NCBI GenBank assembly: GCA_964589725.1 | Contig: CAZPUJ010000152.1 | Location: forward strand, 1 to 11,863 | Direction of reading: 5' to 3' | Length of the DNA stretch: 11,863 nucleotides | Source: CAYSHJ01 sp964589725 | Lineage (GTDB): Bacteria; Planctomycetota; Planctomycetia; Planctomycetales; Planctomycetaceae | Shown here: positions 1 to 6,108 of the stretch, piece after piece | Layout of the letters: the number at the start of each line of letters is the position of its first letter | Numbering within the stretch: the stretch's first letter is position 1 | Translations under genes and position numbers: made by a program | The notes under the pieces: generated by a model | Database searches by the model: none | What the model saw: only the letters and a program-made list of their open reading frames with translations | What the model was told of the DNA's origin: nothing

Positions 1-779
1 GGCAACTCCATCTGATAGATCGTGATGTTGTCCGGCTGCAGCTTCAGAGCTTCGTCGAGGCAACGCTGCCAGTTCTCGTCGGTCTCGCCAATCATGCCGG
101 CGATCAAGTCGATGTTGATCTGCGGAAAGCCGACCTGCTGCAACCAATCATACGCGCGGTAAATCTCCGGCGAGAGGTGAGCTCGTCCGTTTTCTTCCAG
201 GATGCTGTCTTTGAAGTTCTCGACGCCGAGTGACACGCGCGTGACGCCGATGTCCTTCAGCGTCTTGACTTTTTCCAAATTGAGCGTGCCGGGTTCGCAC
301 TCGAACGTGACCTCTTGAGCATGGTCCCAGGAGATCGTGCGTCGCACCGTGTCGCGCAGAAACAGCAATTGCTTCGAACTGAGATAACTCGGCGTGCCGC
401 CGCCGAAGTACACGACCTGCAACTGCCGCCCGCTCACCGCCGGCTGCTGTCCGAGCAACTCAATCTCGCGGCCGAGCGATTCGACATACTGCTCAATCGC
501 CGCAGCGTTCTGGTTCGTATAGACCCGGAAGTAACAGAACTTGCACCGCTTCCGACAAAACGGAATGTGCAAATACAACCCCAGCGACACATCCCGATTA
601 GGCTCCGCCGCGAACGCCGATTGAATCTCGCCAACCAACTCCGCCCGCCACTGCGAGAACGGCGGATAGTTCGACACGAAGTAGCTGCCAACCTCTGTTG
701 CGCCAGTGGCCGGTGTCACGGTCGAGACGGGCAATGTCACACCTGAGGGAGCTACCGTGAGGTTATTTGCGATATCCAT
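1..779 (-). CDS. HemW/HemN-like radical SAM protein (3' end beyond window)
   Basis: The first 259 codons are visible, and the reading frame runs off the window edge. Residues 73-84 read PFCRKRCKFCYF, the CX3CX2C motif (Cys75, Cys79, Cys82) that holds a [4Fe-4S] cluster and binds S-adenosylmethionine. GGGTP at 126-130 is the glycine-rich SAM-contact motif typical of the HemN/HemW group, and FECEPGTL at 159-166 also fits that group. Family members either oxidise coproporphyrinogen III (HemN) or handle heme (HemW). HemN has a fourth cysteine two residues after the third; here that position is Phe84, so a HemW-like or separate subfamily is more likely than true HemN. The start ATG at 779 is preceded by GGAAAG at about 7 bases. 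About 60 poorly conserved residues precede the radical SAM core. The gene follows the Rpn-like gene by 67 bases on the same strand. The exact substrate cannot be named from this fragment. Confidence 0.85.
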   Translation of the reverse strand, partial: MDIANNLTVAPSGVTLPVSTVTPATGATEVGSYFVSNYPPFSQWRAELVGEIQSAFAAEPNRDVSLGLYLHIPFCRKRCKFCYFRVYTNQNAAAIEQYVESLGREIELLGQQPAVSGRQLQVVYFGGGTPSYLSSKQLLFLRDTVRRTISWDHAQEVTFECEPGTLNLEKVKTLKDIGVTRVSLGVENFKDSILEENGRAHLSPEIYRAYDWLQQVGFPQINIDLIAGMIGETDENWQRCLDEALKLQPDNITIYQMEL

Positions 780-846
780 TGCTCAAACTTTCCGGGGCCG
801 ACGTTGGAACAAACTCATGAAGTGGGAGGCCAATGATCATCGACAC

Positions 847-1794
847 TCACTTCTGACGCCCATACGGTTTCAAATCAGTCAACGATTCCAAGCCAGAAAT
901 TGTTTGCATCAATGGACGCAAGGCCTTTTCCGGCCAAGCGTCAATGATCTTTACGACTCGATTTGGCAAAGCGCCAAAGCGCCCCTCAAGGATGACCTTG
1001 ATCGCTTCACGAAGCCCTTCCTGACGTCCTTCCTGACGCCCTTTTTCAAAGAATGTCACGGCCATCTTTCGAGCCTCCCGATAGGGCGGTGTCTGAATCA
1101 ACTGTTCCAGTTCCGCGAACTGCGCCTCATTGAGCGGTTTGTAAGCCTGCACGCATTCGGACAACAACGCTCGCTGGCGTTTATTGTGGCATGTTCGAGC
1201 GATCTCTCGCAACGCCTTCGCCTTCATCGCCACCAATTGCCCGCGAGGCGTTCTCATCAGCGAACTGAACGCCGCTCCGAGTGGATTGCCACACTCAACG
1301 TACTTCTCAGCAGCGAGTGCCGGCAGGCCGACGTACATGTACCGAAACGTCAGCGTCTCCAAGCTCGGTTGTCCGCTCTCGGTCTCGAAGCGTTCCGAAA
1401 ACACTTCCGTCCCGACACCGTCCAATCCGACGTTGACATACACCGCGATCGGCAACACCGGACGGTTATGCTTATCGCGAAAGCCCGAGTAATACCGATG
1501 CATTCGCCGCCGCAGCACAGCGATCGAATCGTTGGCCTCGAGTTCCAAGTGGATCAGGGCGATGAAGTGCCGCTCGACGGTCTCGGCCGAAGTGCGGATC
1601 GGCACGACCGTCGGCAACTGAGCCACCAAGTCCGCCACGCGCCGCGACCCGTCCGGGGGATCGGGAAAGAGTTCCTGTTCCAGCCACACGATCCGACGGA
1701 AATCAAACACCGCTCCCCATTCGGGAAAGAAAAGCTGAAAGAACTCCCGCAAGAATTCCTTGATCAACGTCTTCAAGCGTTGGTCGTGGCCCAT
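847..1794 (-). CDS. Rpn-like PD-(D/E)XK nuclease / transposase-family protein
   Basis: A 315-residue protein beginning MGHDQRLKTLIKEFLREF, which I recognise as the opening of a planctomycete and cyanobacterial family related to Rpn (recombination-promoting nuclease) and PDDEXK-type putative transposases. Numbered from the ATG at 1794, the likely active-site residues are Asp55 (in RRVADLVAQL), Glu84 and Glu86 (in IHLELEA), matching the family pattern D...ExQ/E; no lysine is visible at the last position. The C-terminal part carries the family's charged repeat EKGRQEGRQEG, a tandem 12-base duplication near 1014-1040. E. coli Rpn proteins are known DNA endonucleases that promote RecA-independent recombination; the role here is inferred. 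A GTG at 1803 would add three residues, but the ATG has a well-spaced GGAGAG (8 bases) and gives the usual family N-terminus. The stop of the upstream beta-propeller gene lies 5 bases before this start. No terminal inverted repeats were seen, so this is not a complete insertion sequence. Confidence 0.78.
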   Translation of the reverse strand: MGHDQRLKTLIKEFLREFFQLFFPEWGAVFDFRRIVWLEQELFPDPPDGSRRVADLVAQLPTVVPIRTSAETVERHFIALIHLELEANDSIAVLRRRMHRYYSGFRDKHNRPVLPIAVYVNVGLDGVGTEVFSERFETESGQPSLETLTFRYMYVGLPALAAEKYVECGNPLGAAFSSLMRTPRGQLVAMKAKALREIARTCHNKRQRALLSECVQAYKPLNEAQFAELEQLIQTPPYREARKMAVTFFEKGRQEGRQEGLREAIKVILEGRFGALPNRVVKIIDAWPEKALRPLMQTISGLESLTDLKPYGRQK

Positions 1795-1799
1795 GGAGG

Positions 1800-3065
1800 T
1801 CACTCTCCGAAGCAGACCAAAGCTCCGTCATTTCCTTCGGCCCCGATGACAAGGCATCCTTCTCCGACAGCCGGCGATGCCGAAATCCCTCGGCCGGCGA
1901 CTTGATGCTTTTCGATCAGCGTACCGTCGGCGAGTTTGACTTCGTACAAAAAACCGTCCTTCGAGCCAACGAAGACTCGGTCGCCAACGACGACGGGCGA
2001 GCTGTTGACTTGGCCGCGAGTGGCCAGCTTCCAGACGCCTTGGCCGGTGGCTCGGTCGATGGCGTGGAGTTGTTTGTCCTGGCCTCCGATCAGCACCAGC
2101 TTGTCGGTCAACGCGGCGGACGAATGATACGGTTGATCGCGAGGCTCGTCGCTGTAGGTCCAGACGATTTCTTTCTTACGCCAGTTGAGGGCGATGACTT
2201 CGCTCTCGTGCGTGCCGACATATAGCATGTCGCCGCTGACCGCTGGCGAGGCGATCAGGAATCGCTCCAGCGGCATGTCGGCGACTTGCTCACCGGTGTC
2301 GATGTTGATGACGCGCATGTGCTGATCGCAGCCGGTCACGAACGTGTGCTTGTCGGCGATGGCCGGCGAGCCGTTGACTCGGTCTTGCGTCTGAAACTTC
2401 CAAGCCACGCCGCCGTCGCCCGCCTTCAGGCAATACAGATTGCTGTCGTACGAGCCGAAAATCACTCGATCCCCGACGATGTTGGCCGAGGCAATGATTT
2501 GCGAGCCACTTGAAAACGTCCACTTCTTTTTACCGGTCGTGGCATCGACCGCGTGGAAGACACCGTCTTCATCGCCGACGAACACGCCTTCCGCCGTCAT
2601 GGCTGGAGAAGATTGAAAGCCAGGAGCGAACGTGTTCGGTTTCACATCCTCGACCGTCCGATAAGACCACACGGTTTTGCCTGTCTCGCGTTCCAAACAA
2701 AGCAGCTCGCCGCTGAGCGTACCGACGTAGACTCGCGCCCCGACAATCGCCGCCGTCGACGCGAACCCATCCTTGGACGTGATCCTCCATTTCAGATTGA
2801 GCTTCGCTGGCAGATCGCTGCTGGCGATGCCGTTCAAATCGGCCGTACGCCGAAACGTCGGCCAACTCGAGTCGATTTTCGCGAGCTTCGTCGTCGTCCC
2901 GAGCCCAGCCGCAGTCGCCACATCGCGATTCGCAGCAGAAGGTTTGAGCGGTTTCGATTCTTGAGCACAGGCCGGCAGCGCAGTCAGAAGTGCAGCGGCT
3001 CCCACAATCAGCAAGCCGCGTCGAGAAAGTTCGCAGCCGGCTCCGTCGTTCAGAAAAAGACTCAT
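1800..3065 (-). CDS. Secreted PQQ-type beta-propeller repeat protein
   Basis: A 421-residue protein made almost wholly of about eight repeats of the type 'SSPAV...VFVG..DG.LYA.D..TG...W', as in PQQ-binding-like (BamB-like / quinoprotein) beta-propellers; examples are GRVYVGTLSGELLCLERETGKTVW written in part as VYVGTLSGEL and later VFVGSKDGFL. The N-terminus has SRRGLLIVGAAALLTALPACAQ-like features: twin arginine at residues 15-16, a hydrophobic stretch and Cys33 in an imperfect lipobox (LPAC). Export, perhaps by the Tat route, with possible lipid anchoring is therefore inferred. No catalytic residues identify an enzyme; a scaffold or binding role is as likely. Start choice is uncertain: the ATG at 3065 puts the signal peptide at the N-terminus but has no Shine-Dalgarno site, whereas an ATG at 3158 has AGGAG 8 bases upstream and would add 31 low-complexity residues encoded by 7-base repeat DNA, overlapping the dehydrogenase end. 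I prefer 3065. Confidence 0.82.
   Translation of the reverse strand: MSLFLNDGAGCELSRRGLLIVGAAALLTALPACAQESKPLKPSAANRDVATAAGLGTTTKLAKIDSSWPTFRRTADLNGIASSDLPAKLNLKWRITSKDGFASTAAIVGARVYVGTLSGELLCLERETGKTVWSYRTVEDVKPNTFAPGFQSSPAMTAEGVFVGDEDGVFHAVDATTGKKKWTFSSGSQIIASANIVGDRVIFGSYDSNLYCLKAGDGGVAWKFQTQDRVNGSPAIADKHTFVTGCDQHMRVINIDTGEQVADMPLERFLIASPAVSGDMLYVGTHESEVIALNWRKKEIVWTYSDEPRDQPYHSSAALTDKLVLIGGQDKQLHAIDRATGQGVWKLATRGQVNSSPVVVGDRVFVGSKDGFLYEVKLADGTLIEKHQVAGRGISASPAVGEGCLVIGAEGNDGALVCFGE
1803..1808 (-). promoter_or_regulatory. Ribosome binding site GGAGAG for the Rpn-like gene
   Basis: GGAGAG on the minus strand sits 8 bases before the ATG at 1794 and directly abuts the alternative GTG at 1803. 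The spacing therefore favours the ATG. The site lies inside the last two codons of the beta-propeller gene, which suggests translational coupling between the two. Confidence 0.6.
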
Positions 3066-3139
3066 CGGCAATCGGCCATTGGCGTTCGGCTGTCGGCCGG
3101 AATGCAGTTCCCTGGCCTCTGACCCCTGACCCTTGTCCC
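3063..3139. repeat. G+C-rich 7-base-period repeat array filling an intergenic spacer
   Basis: Eleven consecutive 7-base units can be laid out from 3063 to 3139. On the plus strand the first five end in GGC (CATCGGC, AATCGGC, CATTGGC, GTTCGGC, TGTCGGC), two degenerate units follow, then CTGGCCT, CTGACCC twice and TTGTCCC. The array begins at the start codon of the beta-propeller gene and ends on the base before the dehydrogenase stop codon, so the whole spacer is repeat. It resembles in kind the short tandemly repeated heptamers of cyanobacteria, but the words differ. Confidence 0.7.
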
Positions 3140-4459
3140 CTATTCTTCCATCGCGCATTCGTAAATCTCCTGCAAACTAGTGACATCGACAGGACGCGGG
3201 TTGAACTTGGCCGTCCACTGAGCGGCGGCCTCTTGGGCCATCGTGGGGATTAGCTCACGAGCCACTTTGCACGACGAGAGGCTCTTGGGCAACCCAGCTT
3301 CCGCAAAGAGCTGGGCAATGTAATTCGCCAGAATCGCACCCGCTCGCGGATCGTCGGCGGAAGACAGTCCAGCGTCGGCGGCGAGTTCGCCATATGATTG
3401 GCCGACCGCAGCGGCGTTGAAACGAATGACGTGCGGCAGCATCAGGCCGACGGCCACACCGTGAGTGACTCCGAAATGCGCTGACAGCGGATTGGCCAGC
3501 GAGTGCGTGGCTCCGAGCATCGAGTTCTCGATCGCCGCGCCCGCCAGATGCGCGCCGAGAAGCATCGCCCCACGAGCATCGAGAATCTGATTCGCGAGCG
3601 TCTGATTGGCGAGCGGGGGGCATAAGCCCCCTGATGCGTTCGTCGTTCCAACGGCCCCGGTATGCAAATCGGAACCATTTCGCAATTCGGAACCATCAGG
3701 GGCCTGACGGCCCCCGCTCGCCGTAACGAATGGAAACCCGCGCGACAACAACTGCCATGCGCGGCGACTGAAAAGCTGCGACAGAGTCGTATGAGCGGCC
3801 GTGACGTGCGATTCGATCGCGTGGCTGATGGCATCGATGCCTGTGGCCGCCGTGACGGCGGGCGGCATCGTCAGTGTCAGTTCCGGATCGAGGATGGCGA
3901 TTTTGCAGGCGGCCTTCTTGTCTCCGCAGGCCATCTTCATGTGCGTCTGCGAGTTCGCAATGATCGCGAACGATTGAGCCTCACTGCCAGTTCCTGCGGT
4001 CGTCGGGACAGCGATCATTGGCAGCATCGGCTTAGTCGCTTTGCCAATACCCCAGTAATCCTCCATCCGCCCACCGTTGGTCAGCAGGAAGTTGATGCCT
4101 TTTGCGCAGTCCATGCTGCTGCCGCCCCCAAACCCAACGATCAAGTCGATCTTGGCGGAACAAGCGACGGCTAATCCTCGTTCGACGTCATCGGTTGTCG
4201 GTTCGGAATGCACATCATGAAACACCACGACATCCAAGCCCACCGCGTTGAGGGCTTCGACGCCGCGCCGCTCATAACCCGCTCGTGCCAGTCCGGCATC
4301 CGTGACGACCAGCACTCGACGTCCACCGAGCTGATGTGCTAGTTCTCCGAGACGCCGCACGGCGCCCCGCCCAAAGACAACTCGCGTGAGCGGCGCGAAG
4401 TCAAAAGGCGTGACCGAGTCCTCGAATGCGGAAGCACCAGAATGGACCAACGGCGGCAT
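3140..4459 (-). CDS. Iron-type (group III) alcohol dehydrogenase carrying an in-frame repeat insert
   Basis: A 439-residue NAD(P)-dependent oxidoreductase of the Fe-ADH family, probably acting on a small alcohol or aldehyde in the cytoplasm. Visible motifs are VVFGRGA (27-33), the nucleotide-binding GGGSSMDCAKG (111-121), PTTAGTGSE (152-160) and the metal ligands Asp209, His213, His319 and His333 in GIDAISHAIES and MLGATHSLAN...FGVTHG. In E. coli FucO the corresponding ligands are Asp196, His200, His263 and His277. The D-H (4) and H-H (14) spacings agree, but the middle gap is 106 residues here against 63. The excess of 43 residues coincides with a translated double-hairpin repeat (residues about 247-290), which also explains the length above the usual 380-395. 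The start ATG at 4459 has GAGAG 5 bases upstream. Whether the enzyme remains active with the insert is not known. It lies 121 bases downstream of the amide ligase gene. Confidence 0.93.
   Translation of the reverse strand: MPPLVHSGASAFEDSVTPFDFAPLTRVVFGRGAVRRLGELAHQLGGRRVLVVTDAGLARAGYERRGVEALNAVGLDVVVFHDVHSEPTTDDVERGLAVACSAKIDLIVGFGGGSSMDCAKGINFLLTNGGRMEDYWGIGKATKPMLPMIAVPTTAGTGSEAQSFAIIANSQTHMKMACGDKKAACKIAILDPELTLTMPPAVTAATGIDAISHAIESHVTAAHTTLSQLFSRRAWQLLSRGFPFVTASGGRQAPDGSELRNGSDLHTGAVGTTNASGGLCPPLANQTLANQILDARGAMLLGAHLAGAAIENSMLGATHSLANPLSAHFGVTHGVAVGLMLPHVIRFNAAAVGQSYGELAADAGLSSADDPRAGAILANYIAQLFAEAGLPKSLSSCKVARELIPTMAQEAAAQWTAKFNPRPVDVTSLQEIYECAMEE
3586..3615. repeat. 15-base tandem direct repeat beside the hairpin element
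   Basis: TCTGATTCGCGAGCG (3586-3600) is followed at once by TCTGATTGGCGAGCG (3601-3615), 14 of 15 bases identical. On the minus strand they encode the pentapeptide repeat LANQT/LANQI within the dehydrogenase. The second copy overlaps the left arm of the adjacent inverted repeat. It may be a duplication made when the element arrived, or simple slippage. Confidence 0.7.
3609..3721. repeat. REP-like double-hairpin element inside the dehydrogenase gene
   Basis: The ends 3609-3636 and 3694-3721 are 28-base inverted repeats with 24 matches. Each arm is itself a perfect hairpin with a four-base loop: GGGGGC-ATAA-GCCCCC on the left and GGGGCC-TGAC-GGCCCC on the right. The 57 bases between the arms include the repeated word CGGAACCAT. 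The 113-base element plus the adjoining duplication (3586-3608) spans about 136 bases, close to the 43 extra residues seen in the enzyme. The architecture is that of REP doublets moved by RAYT (TnpA_REP) transposases; no such transposase gene is present in this window. Confidence 0.8.
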
Positions 4460-4580
4460 GCGAACTCTCGTTCGGTGGGCAAAACGAAGGCGGGGGCGTC
4501 ACGCAGCATCCAAGCACGCTGGCGTGTTCCAGATTCTATGGAGTGGCCCGAGCACCAGCCAAGCTCCGCTGCCCCAACGA
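4460..4580. other. 121-base spacer between the amide ligase and dehydrogenase genes
   Basis: No gene is seen. It includes the near-palindrome CACGCTGGCGTG at about 4517-4528 and a GAGAG ribosome binding site just before the dehydrogenase start. No hairpin with a T run follows the amide ligase stop on the minus strand, so read-through into the dehydrogenase is possible. Confidence 0.45.
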
Positions 4581-5957
4581 TCAACCAAATGCCGAGATCA
4601 GCATCCGGCGGTAATCGGCCTCGGTGTTCGAAAACACCTGAGCAAATAAAGCCTCCTGAACCGCACCGTGTTGGAAGCGACGTTTCTCGAAAACCGGCAT
4701 CGTCAAGCCGGTGAGTACCTCGACGCCGCGACGAACGATCTCTCCTTTCAAGGCATACAGCCGGTCGTGGCTCCAGTCCGTGAGTTCGATAAACGGGATG
4801 CCTTCCGCGACTTCAATCACATTCGGCAACGCATAGGGGCTAAAGCCGACAAAGCCACACGCGCGAGCCGGGGCCGACGTCCGGACGTGCCCGCGGCTTT
4901 GTCCCCCTGAGTACGTTAGCGAATGTTTGATCGCGCCGACGCCCCAGCCTTCTTGATACAGCATCGTGTTGTTGAGCACACTGCGAATCGTCAGTTCGGG
5001 ATTTTCTTCAATCGGGTAGTCCTTCAAGTTCTCGTCGCCGCCGTCTCCATCCGTGAGGTACTTCCACTCCGGATATCGCTGCCGAATGCCTTTGCAGAGC
5101 GAGAGCGCCATCGTCGCCGATTGCACGTCGAGCGGCTTGTAGTCCTCGATGACGCGCACCGTCTCGGCGACATTCAAATCGTCGCGCGAGACCTCGATCA
5201 CTTCGAGAAACAGGCCGAGATCGAGTTCGTCAAGAAATCTCGCGGCTTGAACGGCGTCAGCGGATGTTTGATTTTCGAATTCGAATTTTCGATTTGAAAT
5301 CTGAGATTTGAGATTTGAATCCGTCACCGCGAGCGTGAACGCCTTCAACCGAGCCGGCGATTCGCCGCGTCGCAGCAGCAAGTGGTGCAGTACAAGAAAC
5401 AACGCTCCGCTGTCGATGCCGCCAGAAAACAACACGCCAATTGGCTCGCGGCCATCGATGCGATCGAACCACTTGTCGCACTCGGCCGCGAGCGCACCGA
5501 CGTACGCACGGCCGATTTCGTCGAGGTTCGCGTTCAGTCGATTCTTCTGCGGAGCCAAGAACCGCGTATAGTTCGGATTCGGATCGGGACAGCCAATCAA
5601 GGCGATTTCGACCAGATGATGCGCCGGCACCATGCGCGTGTATGACGGATGAAACTGATCGCCGTAATCCTCGCGCCGCAGCCACGCGGCAATTTCGTTA
5701 ATCCGCTCGGCGATGATCAGGCACGGCCCTTCGGCTCGCTTGGCCAAAAAATAGCGCATCGGCCGGCCAATCGACCGCGCCATGCGCACGATCTGGCCTT
5801 GTTTGCCCCAGACGGCGAATTGCCCGTCAATCTCGCGCACACGAGCCGGATCGCCCGACACGACACGCTCGACCGCTTCGTCGATGGACATGTTCAACAG
5901 CACGTTGCCGTGCGGGTCCAGCAAATCAACGACACGTTCGACATGGGCCTGGTGCAT
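4581..5957 (-). CDS. Asparagine-synthase-like ATP-dependent amide ligase without glutaminase cysteine
   Basis: A 458-residue protein of the asparagine synthase / beta-lactam synthetase fold. The PP-loop SGGIDS at 178-183 binds ATP pyrophosphate, and TDGDGGDENLKDYP at 302-315 matches the conserved GDGxDE region of AsnB. Residues about 25-95 (DGQFAVWGKQ..., GRPMRYFLAKR) resemble a worn-down class II glutamine amidotransferase domain, but the protein begins Met-His and lacks the Met-Cys nucleophile and the length of AsnB (about 550). It should therefore be unable to hydrolyse glutamine and would use ammonia or another amine; the substrate is unknown. Residues 214-232, just after the PP-loop strand (FTLAV), are encoded by a 7-base repeat array and look like an inserted loop. 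The start ATG at 5957 has GGGGA 6 bases upstream. It is the first gene of the minus-strand cluster, divergent from the FG-GAP gene. Confidence 0.85.
   Translation of the reverse strand: MHQAHVERVVDLLDPHGNVLLNMSIDEAVERVVSGDPARVREIDGQFAVWGKQGQIVRMARSIGRPMRYFLAKRAEGPCLIIAERINEIAAWLRREDYGDQFHPSYTRMVPAHHLVEIALIGCPDPNPNYTRFLAPQKNRLNANLDEIGRAYVGALAAECDKWFDRIDGREPIGVLFSGGIDSGALFLVLHHLLLRRGESPARLKAFTLAVTDSNLKSQISNRKFEFENQTSADAVQAARFLDELDLGLFLEVIEVSRDDLNVAETVRVIEDYKPLDVQSATMALSLCKGIRQRYPEWKYLTDGDGGDENLKDYPIEENPELTIRSVLNNTMLYQEGWGVGAIKHSLTYSGGQSRGHVRTSAPARACGFVGFSPYALPNVIEVAEGIPFIELTDWSHDRLYALKGEIVRRGVEVLTGLTMPVFEKRRFQHGAVQEALFAQVFSNTEADYRRMLISAFG
5263..5318. repeat. A+T-rich 7-base-period repeat array inside the amide ligase gene
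   Basis: Eight 7-base units lie in phase from 5263 to 5318. On the plus strand the clearest are GATTTGA at 5291, 5305 and 5312 and AATCTGA at 5298; on the minus (coding) strand these read as TCAAATC and TCAGATT. The units toward 5263 are more degenerate. The array encodes the low-complexity stretch SNLKSQISNRKFEFENQTS (residues 214-232). The same words, in the same order, occur in the array at 9400-9490. Confidence 0.85.
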
Positions 5958-6108
5958 GCTGTTTCCCCGCGATCAGTAGGCCGGACGCCTACGTCCGGTC
6001 GAGGAACGAATTGGTCGGACGTGGGCGTCCGTCCTACGATATGCGGCAGCATTCTGTTCGCGGTTTCACGAGATTACAACACGCGCGAACTTTTCGTTGG
6101 AGTGAACC
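5958..6108. promoter_or_regulatory. Divergent promoter region between the amide ligase and FG-GAP genes
   Basis: These 151 bases must hold the start signals for transcription in both directions. About 40% of the region is taken up by a double-hairpin element at 5976-6037, leaving 18 bases on the amide ligase side and 71 on the FG-GAP side. I see no convincing -35/-10 pair on either strand. Ribosome binding sites are present: GGAG 6 bases before the ATG at 6109, and GGGGA before the ATG at 5957. Confidence 0.5.
5976..6037. repeat. REP-like double-hairpin element in the divergent promoter region
   Basis: The arms 5976-6000 and 6013-6037 are 25-base inverted repeats with 21 matches and a 12-base spacer. 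Each arm is also a small hairpin with a four-base loop: CCGGACG-CCTA-CGTCCGG on the left and CGGACG-TGGG-CGTCCG on the right. The design matches the element at 3609-3721 although the sequence differs. Its position suggests it could influence transcription or form a structured 5' leader for the amide ligase. Confidence 0.8.

Noticed and set aside
1014..1040. Tandem 12-base repeat in the Rpn-like gene as another mobile repeat.
   Set aside because: The RQEG/RKEG repeat is a usual feature of this protein family's C-terminal region, so ordinary protein-level repetition explains it.
706..1905. Long plus-strand reading frame of 399 codons opposite the Rpn-like gene.
   Set aside because: It is the mirror of a well-supported minus-strand gene, has no recognisable domain, and shows the Arg/His/Leu-rich make-up of an antisense frame in G+C-rich DNA.
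3063..3139. CRISPR array as an explanation of the repeats.
   Set aside because: Units are 7 bases long and contiguous, with no spacers and no cas genes nearby.
4848..4903. Possible third palindromic insert in the amide ligase: GACAAAGCCAC / GCGGCTTTGTC arms around the perfect palindrome ACGTCCGGACGT.
   Set aside because: The encoded stretch (SGGQSRGHVRTSAPARACGFVGFSPY) looks like ordinary family sequence running into the following conserved region, and the arms lack the tetraloop hairpin design of the other two elements.
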